Positions 16,652-25,704 of a stretch of 64,000 bases of DNA are shown here, piece by piece (the first letter of the stretch is position 1; the number at the start of each line of letters is the position of its first letter). The position numbers were made by a program, and so were the translations under genes. Origin of the DNA: Cytophagaceae bacterium (GTDB lineage: Bacteria; Bacteroidota; Bacteroidia; Cytophagales; Cytophagaceae); assembly GCA_021151805.1 (NCBI GenBank), contig JAGKWN010000004.1, positions 14,657 to 78,656 of the forward strand. The letters are read 5' to 3'. The notes under the pieces are model-generated. The model saw only the letters and a list, made by a program, of their open reading frames with translations, was not told the origin of the DNA and made no database searches.

Positions 16652-17695
16652 TTAGCTTTCTTCCTTATAATAAATCTTATAGAAGTTCATGCCGCTGGCA
16701 TCATCGCGTCCACGTTCGATCAGGTCTTTGTCGCCGTGGATGTAGATGTGAAAATTTCGATCCAGCTTCAATACACTTTTAAATACTTTTGCATATTTTT
16801 TTACAGCCGGTGTAGAGATTTCAAATTCATCCACAATCGGCATCTGGTGATCTTCCTGGAATTTTGTTTTATATTCTTTGAACGAATCAATCAGCAGTTC
16901 ATCCTGGATCACATCATTGGTGAAGGCCTGTACATCGAATGATTCATTCTTCTTAAAATAATTTACCGAACGGTTCAGTAAATCGATCTGGTCTGTTTTA
17001 GAAACCTCGAATGCTTCGGGCATCTGGTCGGTGACAAAGCTCTTACACATATTCATGTAATTCTGTGTGTAATGGAAACTGTCGTTGCGGCTTACAATCT
17101 TCAGGAAATCATCTTTCCAGTATTGGGCATCACTTGATTTGTTGGTATTGTCGACCACACAAACTTTGTAACCATTTTGTTTTTCGCTGTTCACAACAAA
17201 GCAGCCTTTATCCAGCTTGCGTATATCGATCCCTTTGTCAGATACAGCTTCGTAGCCTTCGCCTTGCGGGAATATTTTTAAGAACGTTTCTTTTGTTTCA
17301 GATTTGAACAGGCCAATGGCATCCGTAGTTTCACCATCGATCACGCAATCATCAAAATATACTACATAGAATTCTCCCCCTTTAATCATCGGGTGTTTGG
17401 ATTGTTCATACAAATGCTTCGCGATATTGATGCTTTGAATGTATAGGGAATCCGGATCAGCAAAAATATTCGAACAGAATGTATATAGTTCATTCAGGTT
17501 CAAATCTGTTTCGTGATGAAAATGATTATATTCTTTATTTTTAAACGGAGAAGTAAAGTAATTCAGCAATAATTCTTTTAAAGATTCGTCGTTTAATTGT
17601 AAAGGTGTTTTCGAAATTGTTATACCTTCTTCGTCTGATTTGTTGCCAACAAAATGGGTATATATTCTCTCGAAATTTATTAATTCGATCTGCAT
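16652..17695 (-). CDS. Nucleoid-associated protein (NdpA/YejK family)
   Basis: A 347-residue soluble protein of the NA37/YejK family. Supporting segments are the start motif I-x-x-F-E-R-I-Y-T-H-F-V-G, LLNYFTSPFKNKEYNHFHHE, HPMIKGGEFYVVYFDDCVID, AIGLFKSETKETFLKI and the C-terminal F-H-I-Y-I-H-G-D-K-D. Family members bind the nucleoid and occur widely in bacteria, but their exact role is not well defined. The gene is alone on its strand, between a terminator shared with the RBBP9-like gene and the divergent PAP2 gene. It is an ordinary family member with nothing missing. Confidence 0.88.
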   Translation of the reverse strand: MQIELINFERIYTHFVGNKSDEEGITISKTPLQLNDESLKELLLNYFTSPFKNKEYNHFHHETDLNLNELYTFCSNIFADPDSLYIQSINIAKHLYEQSKHPMIKGGEFYVVYFDDCVIDGETTDAIGLFKSETKETFLKIFPQGEGYEAVSDKGIDIRKLDKGCFVVNSEKQNGYKVCVVDNTNKSSDAQYWKDDFLKIVSRNDSFHYTQNYMNMCKSFVTDQMPEAFEVSKTDQIDLLNRSVNYFKKNESFDVQAFTNDVIQDELLIDSFKEYKTKFQEDHQMPIVDEFEISTPAVKKYAKVFKSVLKLDRNFHIYIHGDKDLIERGRDDASGMNFYKIYYKEES

Positions 17696-17875
17696 AAAAT
17701 AAAGGCGTATTCAATATTATGTACTTAAAATTATGCATAATAGGACAATTTAAGTATTAAATAGGAAAAGGGTTATCTACAAATTATACAGAAGCTGCAG
17801 GGCTTTATGAAAAGGCATTTAAATAAGCAGTGTAATAGGCTTTTTAGAAAAAAAATAGTAGTATAAAGTTATTAA

Positions 17876-18601
17876 TTGAAGTGCGTGAAAAGAGTTAGTT
17901 TATTGATTTTAACAGCAATGGTATGCGGTAATCTGGCTGCGCAGTCGGATACCATTTATCTCAAACGGAAAACATCTGTCTACATAAAACAGTCGATTGC
18001 ACCTGTAGCACTTATCGGTGCCGGGATGTTCATGAAGTTGAATAAAAATGGGTTTAACGACCTGGATGTGAAAAAGAGTGTCACTGAAACGTATCCGAAT
18101 TTTCATACACATGCCGATGATTATTTACGGTTTGCTGCCATACCTATGATCTATGGACTTGATTGGCTGGGCGTGAAAGCTGAAACGGATATTAAAAACC
18201 GTACCGCTATTTTGCTGAAAGCAGAAGCCATGATGTGGATTTCAGTAACGCTTTTGAAGAACAGTACACATGTTATTCGTCCGGATGGGACAGACGATAA
18301 GTCATTTCCATCGGGGCATACGGCCCAGGCATTTTTGGGTGCAGTGATGCTGCAGCGCGAATACGGATCCAAAAGTATCTGGTATCCAATTGCGGGTTAC
18401 ACGATCGCTGCATCTGTAGGTGCGTTGCGGATTGCAAACAACAGACACTATACAAGTGATGTGCTTGTTGGAGCAGGGATTGGTATGCTGAGTGCAAACC
18501 TTGCTTACTGGACACACAGATATAAATGGAACAAGAATGTTACGGTCATGCCTGCCTACAGCAACCGGTCGGCAGGTGTTTATTTTTCCATGACGTTTTA
18601 G
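17876..18601 (+). CDS. PAP2-family membrane-associated phosphatase
   Basis: About 240 residues. The N-terminus is a signal peptide ending L-A-A-Q. The start is uncertain: TTG at 17876 gives MKCVKR, while GTG at 17885 gives MKRVSLL; no ATG is available before the signal sequence, which is unusual. PAP2 motifs are complete: K-N-S-T-H-V-I-R-P-D-G (motif 1), S-F-P-S-G-H-T with the catalytic histidine (motif 2) and R-I-A-N-N-R-H-Y-T-S-D-V (motif 3, second histidine). These phosphatases hydrolyse lipid phosphates such as phosphatidic acid or undecaprenyl pyrophosphate at the periplasmic face. Here the protein seems periplasmic or membrane-associated with few strong helices. The substrate is not determined. 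Confidence 0.88.
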   Translation: MKCVKRVSLLILTAMVCGNLAAQSDTIYLKRKTSVYIKQSIAPVALIGAGMFMKLNKNGFNDLDVKKSVTETYPNFHTHADDYLRFAAIPMIYGLDWLGVKAETDIKNRTAILLKAEAMMWISVTLLKNSTHVIRPDGTDDKSFPSGHTAQAFLGAVMLQREYGSKSIWYPIAGYTIAASVGALRIANNRHYTSDVLVGAGIGMLSANLAYWTHRYKWNKNVTVMPAYSNRSAGVYFSMTF

Positions 18602-18630
18602 ATAGTGGTCAGTAAACAGTAGTCAATAAA
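18601..18630 (+). repeat. Copy of a tandem agtagtc/agtaaac simple repeat
   Basis: The stretch tggtcagtaaacagtagtca matches the degenerate 7-8 base units (agtagtc, agtaaac) that recur at 20221-20270 and, inverted, at 20356-20382. Together they flank the NAD(P)HX-repair gene. Confidence 0.6.
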
Positions 18631-18669
18631 TTTGTTGTAAGTAGAGGCTGAAAGCCACACATAGTAAAG

Positions 18670-18688
18670 CTTGGGGCGTCGCTCCAAG
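18670..18688. terminator. Short hairpin downstream of the PAP2 gene
   Basis: The sequence cttggggcgtcgctccaag folds into an 8 bp stem with one G-T pair and a 3-base loop, 69 bp after the PAP2 stop and 32 bp before the next start. It may be a weak terminator or a small repeat. Confidence 0.35.
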
Positions 18689-18719
18689 AAATTAAATTTT
18701 ATAAGTAACCTTTACAATT

Positions 18720-20216
18720 ATGAAGATTTTAACAGCTGCACAAATTCATCAATTAGATCTGTACACACAGGAAGAAGAAAACATTACTTCATTGACTTTA
18801 ATGGAGCGGGCCGCTGAAGCTTTTGTCGTATGGTTTACAAAACATACGACCATACAAAAGGAGGTGTGGGTGTTTTGTGGCAGAGGAAATAATGGCGGAG
18901 ATGGATTAGCAATTTCCTGCTTATTGATCAATCGTGGGTATAAAGTAAAACCATTCATTGTTAAGTCAGGCAAGCTGACAGAAGACTGTCAGGCGAATTT
19001 AACGCGCCTGGAAAAACTGACAGAAGTAACTTCTATTGTTACAGAAGCAGATCTCATTAAAATTCCTGCTGATATTCTGATCATTGATGCCTTGCTGGGT
19101 TCCGGCTTGAACCGTCCGGTTGTAGACCTTTACGCAACGATCATCGATCGCATCAATGCTTCAGAGAATATAGTGTATGCAGTAGATGTACCTTCAGGTT
19201 TGTACAGCGATTATCCGGCGAAGCATGCGGCGATCATTACGGCAGATCATACAATTACATTTCAGATGCCGAAGCTGATGCTTTTTTTATCGGATCATGA
19301 AGCGTTTACAGGTCAATGGCATATTGTAAACATTGGTTTGAAAATGGAAGGAACAGCAGATCTGCTGAGTGATTATTATTATACCGATGCTGCAGAGATT
19401 CAGAAAATGATTCGTAAGCGTCCGGTGTTTTCTCACAAGGGAACCTTCGGAAAAGTATTGCTGATTGCGGGAAGTAAAGGTATGATGGGAGCCGCAACGC
19501 TGGCGGCAAGATCCATTTTACGTTCAGGAGCCGGTTTGGTTTGTGTACATATACCGGGCAGTGGCGTTGATATTTTGCAGACACTTATACCGGAAGCAAT
19601 TTTAAGTATTGATCCGAATAAAGAAGTGGTAACGCAATTGCCTGATCTGGATGGGTACAGCGCGGTAGGCATCGGTGTTGGCCTTGGTGAACATCCATAC
19701 AGTGCCGATGTGTTGGAAGAACTACTGGTGTCTTCTGTTGAGCCATTGGTGATTGATGCAAGTGCATTGAATATTTTATCTACACATCCGCACTGGGTTA
19801 CACATATACCGCCGAATAGTATATTAACGCCGCATCCAAGAGAGCTGGAGCGTTTGGCAGGTGTTCAGTTTAAAAACAGCTGGGAACGTTTACACAAAGC
19901 CATTGAGCTTGCAAAGAAAATGCAGGTGATTATTGTTGTGAAAGGAGCTTATTCAGCAGTGGTAATGCCAACAGGCGTTGTTCATTTCAACTCTACCGGT
20001 AATTCCGGGATGGCAACAGCGGGCAGCGGCGATGTACTTACAGGTGTTATTACTTCGTTGCTGGCGCAGGGCTACAGTCCGGAAGAGGCGGCCAAACTGG
20101 GCGTATTCGCGCATGGTTATGCCGGCGATGCAGCCGCTGCAAAGTATTCAAAAGCCGCGATGATCGCATCAGATGTTATTGAATCACTGCCTGAGTTCTT
20201 CCTTGATTTTGAATAA
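18720..20216 (+). CDS. nnr: Bifunctional NAD(P)H-hydrate epimerase / ADP-dependent NAD(P)HX dehydratase
   Basis: A 498-residue fusion of two metabolite-repair activities, as in E. coli YjeF (Nnr). The N-terminal domain (1-215) is the epimerase, with C-G-R-G-N-N-G-G-D-G-L-A at 53-64 and D-A-L-L-G-S-G-L at 122-129. The C-terminal domain (about 225-498) is the ribokinase-like dehydratase, with SHKGTFGKVLLIAGSKGMMG, L-T-P-H-P-R-E-L-E-R-L and the G-S-G-D-V-L-T-G-V-I segment whose Asp438 is the expected catalytic residue. It repairs hydrated NADH and NADPH in the cytoplasm using ADP. It is monocistronic by spacing, and inverted repeats at 20221 and 20356 separate it from the convergent gene. Identification is secure. 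Confidence 0.95.
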   Translation: MKILTAAQIHQLDLYTQEEENITSLTLMERAAEAFVVWFTKHTTIQKEVWVFCGRGNNGGDGLAISCLLINRGYKVKPFIVKSGKLTEDCQANLTRLEKLTEVTSIVTEADLIKIPADILIIDALLGSGLNRPVVDLYATIIDRINASENIVYAVDVPSGLYSDYPAKHAAIITADHTITFQMPKLMLFLSDHEAFTGQWHIVNIGLKMEGTADLLSDYYYTDAAEIQKMIRKRPVFSHKGTFGKVLLIAGSKGMMGAATLAARSILRSGAGLVCVHIPGSGVDILQTLIPEAILSIDPNKEVVTQLPDLDGYSAVGIGVGLGEHPYSADVLEELLVSSVEPLVIDASALNILSTHPHWVTHIPPNSILTPHPRELERLAGVQFKNSWERLHKAIELAKKMQVIIVVKGAYSAVVMPTGVVHFNSTGNSGMATAGSGDVLTGVITSLLAQGYSPEEAAKLGVFAHGYAGDAAAAKYSKAAMIASDVIESLPEFFLDFE

Positions 20217-20220
20217 GGGA

Positions 20221-20270
20221 GTAGACAGTAGTCAGTAAACAGTAGTCAGTAGACAGTAAACAGTAGTCAT
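20221..20270 (+). repeat. Tandem agtagtc/agtaaac simple repeat
   Basis: About six degenerate copies of 7-8 base units (gtagacagtagtcagtaaac and following) immediately downstream of the NAD(P)HX-repair gene. A reverse-complement version lies at 20356-20382, so the two could pair over about 24 bases across an 85-base spacer between the convergent genes. Confidence 0.75.
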
Positions 20271-20355
20271 CATTTATTTTTTTTTTGAAGTGAAATGATT
20301 GATAAAGCAGGTTAGTTGAAATCTTATTGATTGCTTAATAAAGCATACGCTGTTT

Positions 20356-20382
20356 TTACTGTTTACTGACCACTGTCTACTA
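20356..20382 (-). repeat. Inverted copy of the agtagtc/agtaaac repeat
   Basis: Read on the minus strand this is tagacagtggtcagtaaaca, nearly identical to the start of the repeat at 20221. It ends 3 bases before the stop of the leftward channel-like gene and may serve as its terminator together with the partner repeat. Confidence 0.7.
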
Positions 20383-20385
20383 ATT

Positions 20386-22515
20386 TCAATAAAACAGAAT
20401 CAGCGTAATCAAAATTGTGGCTAACATAAACAGCGGCCAGAACAGCAACTTCGGAATGTAATTGCTTTTATAATCCACGAACATATATTCTTTTGTGGAC
20501 GAGAAAAGCAAGGCGTTGATGGTGACAAGCAATACATAGATGTATACAATGAAATAAATGTATTCCATGTATGTGACCATTTCGATCTCAAGTGTATTTC
20601 TCAAATCGATATGTGAGATTACGATCACGAAGAAGAAGGCTGCACAACTGTTGATGACACCAAAGGTATTGTAACCTGAAATTTCTACTTCGGTTTTAGA
20701 GAAAATAATAATAACACCGAATAGCATCAGCTGAATGATAAGCAGCGGCAGGATATGGGCAATCAATGCGCCAATGATTTTTCTGCTTAAGATGATGTTG
20801 AAGCTCAGTTCCGGCAGATGGCGCTGGCGCTGAAAATGCTCCAGACCAAAATTGGTATTCAGGCTTTTATATTCATAAGAAAAATAACTTCCCAGAAAAT
20901 CCCATCCAACCAACGGAATTGCTTTATTGACACCGGGATCAGTAGAAGGTATGAGCGATTCGTACGCATCGGCATCCGGTACGAGGAAAATATTTTTTCC
21001 GACCGTATGGTGTCGCAGATTTATTTTTAAATCTTTCCGGTCAAACGGGTAAAGTTTGTAATCAACTTTATTTATAATATTCAGCCTGAAATTCCAGCCT
21101 ACAATCCGGTGCCCATCTTCAATACGGTCATAGGCAGTCTCCATGGTGAATGCTTCCGCATCGGTTGAGAGGTCAGGGAATGTAACGCCTGGCTCAATGT
21201 CTTTGTGCAGTGCTGTGTCCAGCTTTTGCCAGATTGTTCCGTTTAAACCGATAAGTCGGCCGTCTTTAAACTCTATGTTGCGCACATAAATCCCGGTTGG
21301 TATATAGACCGGAATTTCTTCGTGTAATTTCTCTGTTTCAGAATTGGTTTGGTTGATAAATGTATTGATCGCATTGATGTCTGAGATCACTGTTGCGTTC
21401 GATCCATAATCAAACAGCGGTTGCTTCTGGTGGCTCAGCCAGATAAATCCGGTTTCAATAAACAATAATACGGTTACACCTGCAGCCATGATCCACAAGC
21501 GTTCTTCTTTATATAATTTGAATAAAAGAATGCCACCGCTGATTATGGTTAGTAAAACAAAAATGGAAAGAATGATTTCGCGTCTGTAGCTGTATTCAAA
21601 TTCAGGTTCGATCTCATCTTTAATAATATTGATGGCAATAGACCAGTTGGTTGTAGGGATGGTTTGGTAGAATACGATGGATGCCCGGTTGAGCAAGGGA
21701 TTCATGTATTCTGCATGCCCGGTTTCTTTATTGAGTAATTTCCTGACCGCCTGTTTATAATTTTCATCTTCGGTTTCTGACGCAACTTCATTGAGCGATC
21801 TTAGGGCAAGCAGATAATCTTCACGTGGGTGCGATAATACATGGCCCCGGTTTGAAACCAGCATAGCATAACCTGTCTTTCCTAATTTTAAGGTGTTCAA
21901 TAATTTCGAAAAACCTTGCAATGAAAATGTGATGTCAACAATGCCGATTTTCTTTGCTGGATTTTCCGGATCATAGAAAGGAATGCCAAAATCCGTTACA
22001 ACGGCATGGGAGGCCGGTCCGTAGCCAGGTTCAGCCCAAAACGTATCGTGTTCAATTGGATTAAAAAACCATGCGCTGTAATTCCATCGGGTCCGGTCTG
22101 TATAATCATATAAATCCTGCGTTTGAATGATCTTGTCTTCTTTTTTATTATAAAAAGGAGCGTATAGTTTTTGTTTAGGATCAAATTCATAAGGCAGGTA
22201 AGCCACTGTAACACCTAAGATGTATGGTTGTTTATCGGCTATTTTTTTTAATGCAGCTTCCAGTTCATTTCTTGTTAGTTTGCGCTTGCTGAGCGAATCG
22301 GCAAATAGTTGAGCTGTCTGGTTTATGTTTTGTAATATGGAATCGATTTTTTCAGTAGCCGTTCGTGTTGTTTGCTCGCCAAAGGCTATGGTTTGCTTTT
22401 TTATTTCTTTTTTGCCGTGTATGTATATGATACTCCATACAACAACTGCCAGCAAGGATATGATAAATGCAGCAATGCAGCCTGCTCTAAAATGTTTTCT
22501 AAAAGATTGAATCAT
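20386..22515 (-). CDS. Cache-domain protein fused to a pentameric ligand-gated ion channel-like module
   Basis: A 709-residue membrane protein. A first helix (about 11-31) leads into a periplasmic double-Cache-like sensor domain (about 35-305) with I-L-G-V-T-V-A-Y, W-N-Y-S-A-W-F-F-N-P, I-G-I-V-D-I-T-F-S-L and GKTGYAMLVSNRGHVLSHP. Two helices follow (313-333, 340-360). Then comes a second extracytoplasmic, beta-rich segment (about 400-575) with VYIPTGIYVRNIEF and Y-K-L-Y-P-F-D-R-K-D-L-K-I at 486-498. The latter resembles the Y-P-F-D-x-Q-x-L pro-loop of pentameric ligand-gated channels. The chain ends in four helices (about 578-606, 615-637, 647-670, 688-708), the M1-M4 number. A ligand-gated channel with an added Cache sensor is the best reading; it is made by eye and needs profile searches. 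The gene appears monocistronic. Confidence 0.7.
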   Translation of the reverse strand: MIQSFRKHFRAGCIAAFIISLLAVVVWSIIYIHGKKEIKKQTIAFGEQTTRTATEKIDSILQNINQTAQLFADSLSKRKLTRNELEAALKKIADKQPYILGVTVAYLPYEFDPKQKLYAPFYNKKEDKIIQTQDLYDYTDRTRWNYSAWFFNPIEHDTFWAEPGYGPASHAVVTDFGIPFYDPENPAKKIGIVDITFSLQGFSKLLNTLKLGKTGYAMLVSNRGHVLSHPREDYLLALRSLNEVASETEDENYKQAVRKLLNKETGHAEYMNPLLNRASIVFYQTIPTTNWSIAINIIKDEIEPEFEYSYRREIILSIFVLLTIISGGILLFKLYKEERLWIMAAGVTVLLFIETGFIWLSHQKQPLFDYGSNATVISDINAINTFINQTNSETEKLHEEIPVYIPTGIYVRNIEFKDGRLIGLNGTIWQKLDTALHKDIEPGVTFPDLSTDAEAFTMETAYDRIEDGHRIVGWNFRLNIINKVDYKLYPFDRKDLKINLRHHTVGKNIFLVPDADAYESLIPSTDPGVNKAIPLVGWDFLGSYFSYEYKSLNTNFGLEHFQRQRHLPELSFNIILSRKIIGALIAHILPLLIIQLMLFGVIIIFSKTEVEISGYNTFGVINSCAAFFFVIVISHIDLRNTLEIEMVTYMEYIYFIVYIYVLLVTINALLFSSTKEYMFVDYKSNYIPKLLFWPLFMLATILITLILFY

Positions 22516-22563
22516 CTGTAGAAGAATAAAAGTGAAAAAGAATGACCATTATACAGAAAAGAA

Positions 22564-22602
22564 AATTCCAGACCTATATAACATTTATAGAGATCTGGAA
22601 TT
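22564..22602 (-). terminator. Hairpin terminator downstream of the 193-residue lipoprotein gene
   Basis: Arms aattccaga and tctggaatt pair over 9 bp around a 21-base centre with an extra ctata/tatag pairing. On the minus strand the stem is followed by a T-rich run (ttttcttttc). It lies 21 bp past the lipoprotein stop. Confidence 0.65.
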
Positions 22603-22622
22603 GTAAAAGAACATTGCAGTAA

Positions 22623-23204
22623 TTATTCTCCGATGGCACGTTCAGCCCACATATCAACCGATTCAGGGGCAAACAATCTTGACTTCATATCGTTCAGCAT
22701 CATTCGCTCTTCGCCTTTCTGGTAACCGATGAACAATACATCTGCTTCGTGCTGATACAGGAAGAAAGCCTGATTTTTCGAACCTTTGGAAGCCGCGCCA
22801 TCTGTACATAAGAAACCGTCTGAATCTTTTTTCAATGGTTTTGCAGTAGCTAAAAATGCAACATATTCATCAAACTTATCACCTAAGATGGTTTTCATTC
22901 TTGATTTCAATGGCTCCTTTGTTAGTGCGCCTGATTTCAATAGATTGTCGCCGGCACGTAAGTTAAACGGGTTGTTGGCAGGCGTTGTAACAGGTTTGTT
23001 TAATAAGGCTTCAACTTCTTTGCTGTTCGGTGGTATTACTTTTTTCTCTGTAGGCGCAGCTACTTTTGATGTATCAACGGACAATGAAGTATCTGCAGAT
23101 GCATTTGTCTGCAAGGAATCTTTGTCGGTTTTTTCAGTATTCTTATGCTCACAGGATGCAAGTGCTATTGTTAAAAGCAGCGCTGATACAAGTGTCTTTT
23201 TCAT
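22623..23204 (-). CDS. Lipoprotein of unknown function
   Basis: A 193-residue protein with a clear lipoprotein signal: MKKTLVSALLLTIALASC with the lipid cysteine at 18. Residues 20-60 are low-complexity and rich in T, S, D and K, a flexible tether. The folded part (about 62-193) contains F-N-L-R-A-G-D-N-L-L, KTILGDKFDEYVAFLATAKP, L-C-T-D-G-A-A-S-K-G-S-K and HEADVLFIGYQKGEERMM. No family was recognised. The gene lies 28 bp downstream of the M1 aminopeptidase gene on the same strand, so co-transcription is likely, and both products should sit in the envelope. Confidence 0.75.
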   Translation of the reverse strand: MKKTLVSALLLTIALASCEHKNTEKTDKDSLQTNASADTSLSVDTSKVAAPTEKKVIPPNSKEVEALLNKPVTTPANNPFNLRAGDNLLKSGALTKEPLKSRMKTILGDKFDEYVAFLATAKPLKKDSDGFLCTDGAASKGSKNQAFFLYQHEADVLFIGYQKGEERMMLNDMKSRLFAPESVDMWAERAIGE

Positions 23205-23232
23205 GGTATAAACTATTGGTGTATGGGGTAGG

Positions 23233-25704
23233 TTAATTTTTTAATGATTTATCTATATACTGATAATACGTTTTTGCATTCTGACGGATAATCTCATGTT
23301 GATTTTCTGTACTTATTTTCTTTAACAAATTACTGCCGCGCACTTTGTCTTCATTGCTTAACTGTAGTACATATTTTGTAAACAGACCCAGCAGGTTGTA
23401 TACGTCCTGATCAGAACCTTGTTTCAATTTATTTTCAAACCATTGGTAATGAGATTGATCATTTATTTGAATGTAATAAGCTGCCAGAGCAGCAACGATA
23501 TTCAGATTATTGAATGATTCAAATTCAGGTGCGCGTTCGATCGTTGCAGCATCATTCAGTAATAATAGCGCTTTTAAACTTGCACCGGCAACCTGGTAAG
23601 AAGGCGCATCAAGTCCTTTTTTATAAATCTGTATATAATCAGTACTGTTATCCAGAGAAGAAAGCAGATAGATAGCAACCGAGCGGGTTTCTCCATGTAC
23701 GTCACTTTCTGCCATGGTTATAATTTTTGAAACAAACATGGTTTCAAAATTCGGTACAGGTCTTTTTGTAAATTCAATCAATGCCTGCATGCGAATTTCG
23801 GGCGAAGCATCACTCAATGCTTTGTTCAGGTAATTTAAATTTTCAGGATTGGTCAGGTACGGATTATCTTTTGCAGATTCCGGTTTTACCAAAGCTTCAA
23901 ATGCCTGCTGGCGAATCAGGTAATCCGTGCCGTATAAAAACTGGCCTTTCATCAGCTCCAGCGATTTGTTATGTGTAACGGTGCCAACAACAATGTGTTT
24001 GCTGTCTACTACCAGGTACGACAATTGTTCCACAGGTACAGGCAGGATGATTGTGTCTCTGTATTTACTGATCCAGTATCTGCCGGAGTGTAGTGTAGTA
24101 TCTTTCTTTGTTCTGTAATCTATCTGCAGCGGAATTCTGTATAAGGTACCCTGCAATGTATCCTGCAGCTGTGTGATCAACAGTTGGGTATTTTTATTTT
24201 TAGGTTCATGCTCAACGGATAAGATCGCGTGGCCACGTTTCATGAACCATGGGTCAAAGAACCAATGCAGGTCTTCGCCGGTTACATCTTCAAATGCCAT
24301 GCGCAGTTCATCTATTTCTACAGCTGAGTAGGCATTACGTGTAAGGTACAGATGAAGCGATTGATAGAATGCCTCTTCGCCAACAACATTGCGAAGCATA
24401 TTTAATGTCAGGCCGCCTTTGTTATAACTATGCAGGTCAAACATTTCTTCGACATCTGTATAGTGATAGCGGATAAGCGGGTTTTGCAATGTTTCAGATT
24501 CAGATAAATAACCTTCCATGTCTTTTTGTGCATGCTTTAATCCTGCATCATAACCATGTTTATGTTCAATCCATAAGATCTCAGATACGTTTGCAAATGA
24601 TTCATTCAACGGCAGATTGGCCCAGCTTTCGCAGGTTACCAGGTCGCCAAACCAATGGTGGAAGAGTTCGTGTGCGATAATGCTTTCCCAGTTGTCGTCT
24701 GCCAGGTAGCGGTCATCAACTTGTAATGCCTCCATGAAAATACTTGCCGATGTGTTTTCCATGGCGCCGGATACGTAATCACGAACAACTACCTGCGAGT
24801 ACTTCGGCCATGGATACGGATAATTCAGTTTTGTTGAGAAGAACTCGATCATGGCAGGTGTTTCCCCAAAAATATTGCGTGCATATTTTTCATACGCAGG
24901 TTCTACATAATAGCTTACTTCCATGTCTTTCCAGGTATCTGCCACCTTCGCATATTCGCCTATTGCCATCATGAACAGATAAGGTGCATGCGGCTTTTTC
25001 ATGGTCCAGTACCAGGTTAGTGTATTGTTCGGACCTTCTGTTTTATAAACCAGTTCTCCGTTTGAGATTACCTGGAATTTTTTATCGGCAGTAATATACA
25101 TCTCCTGCGTGCAGCGCTGGTTGGTAGCTTCAAGCGTAGGAAACCAGCAGGATGAAGACCGCGTTTCGCCCTGGGTCCAGATCTGCGTTGGTTTAGTAGG
25201 AATTGTATCGAGTGGGTCAATGAAGTATAAGCCCTTTTCTTCTGTAATTGCAGCGCTGCCAGACTTAGGCAGGTCATTGGGTTTTGCTGTATAATCAATG
25301 TATACCTCAATGGAATCCATGCTTGTATACACTTTATTCAGTGTAATGGTGATATTTTTTGAATCGTAAGTATAGGCTGTTGTTGGTTTGCCAGCAACAG
25401 AGATGGAATGAATATCAAAGCCCTGCGCCTGGAGTACGAGCGTTTGCTGCGGATAGAAATGCGGTTTCAACGTAAGCGTTGCTTTCCCTAAAAGATGTTG
25501 TTTGGGAATATCAAAGGAAACTTCCAGTTTGGTATGTGTCAGGTCCCAGTATTGGGTAATGCTTGGATTGTAGGCACCGTGGCTGGTTTGAATAGTTTTT
25601 TGTACACCTTTATCGGCGGATTGCGCCGGCTGTTTTTTACAGGAATAGAAAGAGGATGCTAAAACAAGAAGAAAGGCGAGAGTACGTGACTGATGAAAAC
25701 GCAT
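23233..25704 (-). CDS. M1-family zinc aminopeptidase, predicted lipoprotein
   Basis: An 823-residue protein. The N-terminus is a lipoprotein signal (LVLASSFYSC, then KKQPAQS), so the enzyme is probably anchored in the periplasm or outer membrane. A beta-rich N-terminal domain is followed by the catalytic domain with the exopeptidase motif G-A-M-E-N at 313-317 and the zinc motif H-E-L-F-H at 345-349 with a downstream E in N-E-S-F-A. Near 450-500 the active-site tyrosine region (S-Y-N-K-G-G-L-T-L-N-M-L) and the W-F-D-P-W-F segment are present. The last 220 residues look like HEAT-type helices. It removes N-terminal amino acids from peptides. The lipoprotein gene downstream is probably in the same transcript. 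Confidence 0.93.
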   Translation of the reverse strand: MRFHQSRTLAFLLVLASSFYSCKKQPAQSADKGVQKTIQTSHGAYNPSITQYWDLTHTKLEVSFDIPKQHLLGKATLTLKPHFYPQQTLVLQAQGFDIHSISVAGKPTTAYTYDSKNITITLNKVYTSMDSIEVYIDYTAKPNDLPKSGSAAITEEKGLYFIDPLDTIPTKPTQIWTQGETRSSSCWFPTLEATNQRCTQEMYITADKKFQVISNGELVYKTEGPNNTLTWYWTMKKPHAPYLFMMAIGEYAKVADTWKDMEVSYYVEPAYEKYARNIFGETPAMIEFFSTKLNYPYPWPKYSQVVVRDYVSGAMENTSASIFMEALQVDDRYLADDNWESIIAHELFHHWFGDLVTCESWANLPLNESFANVSEILWIEHKHGYDAGLKHAQKDMEGYLSESETLQNPLIRYHYTDVEEMFDLHSYNKGGLTLNMLRNVVGEEAFYQSLHLYLTRNAYSAVEIDELRMAFEDVTGEDLHWFFDPWFMKRGHAILSVEHEPKNKNTQLLITQLQDTLQGTLYRIPLQIDYRTKKDTTLHSGRYWISKYRDTIILPVPVEQLSYLVVDSKHIVVGTVTHNKSLELMKGQFLYGTDYLIRQQAFEALVKPESAKDNPYLTNPENLNYLNKALSDASPEIRMQALIEFTKRPVPNFETMFVSKIITMAESDVHGETRSVAIYLLSSLDNSTDYIQIYKKGLDAPSYQVAGASLKALLLLNDAATIERAPEFESFNNLNIVAALAAYYIQINDQSHYQWFENKLKQGSDQDVYNLLGLFTKYVLQLSNEDKVRGSNLLKKISTENQHEIIRQNAKTYYQYIDKSLKN

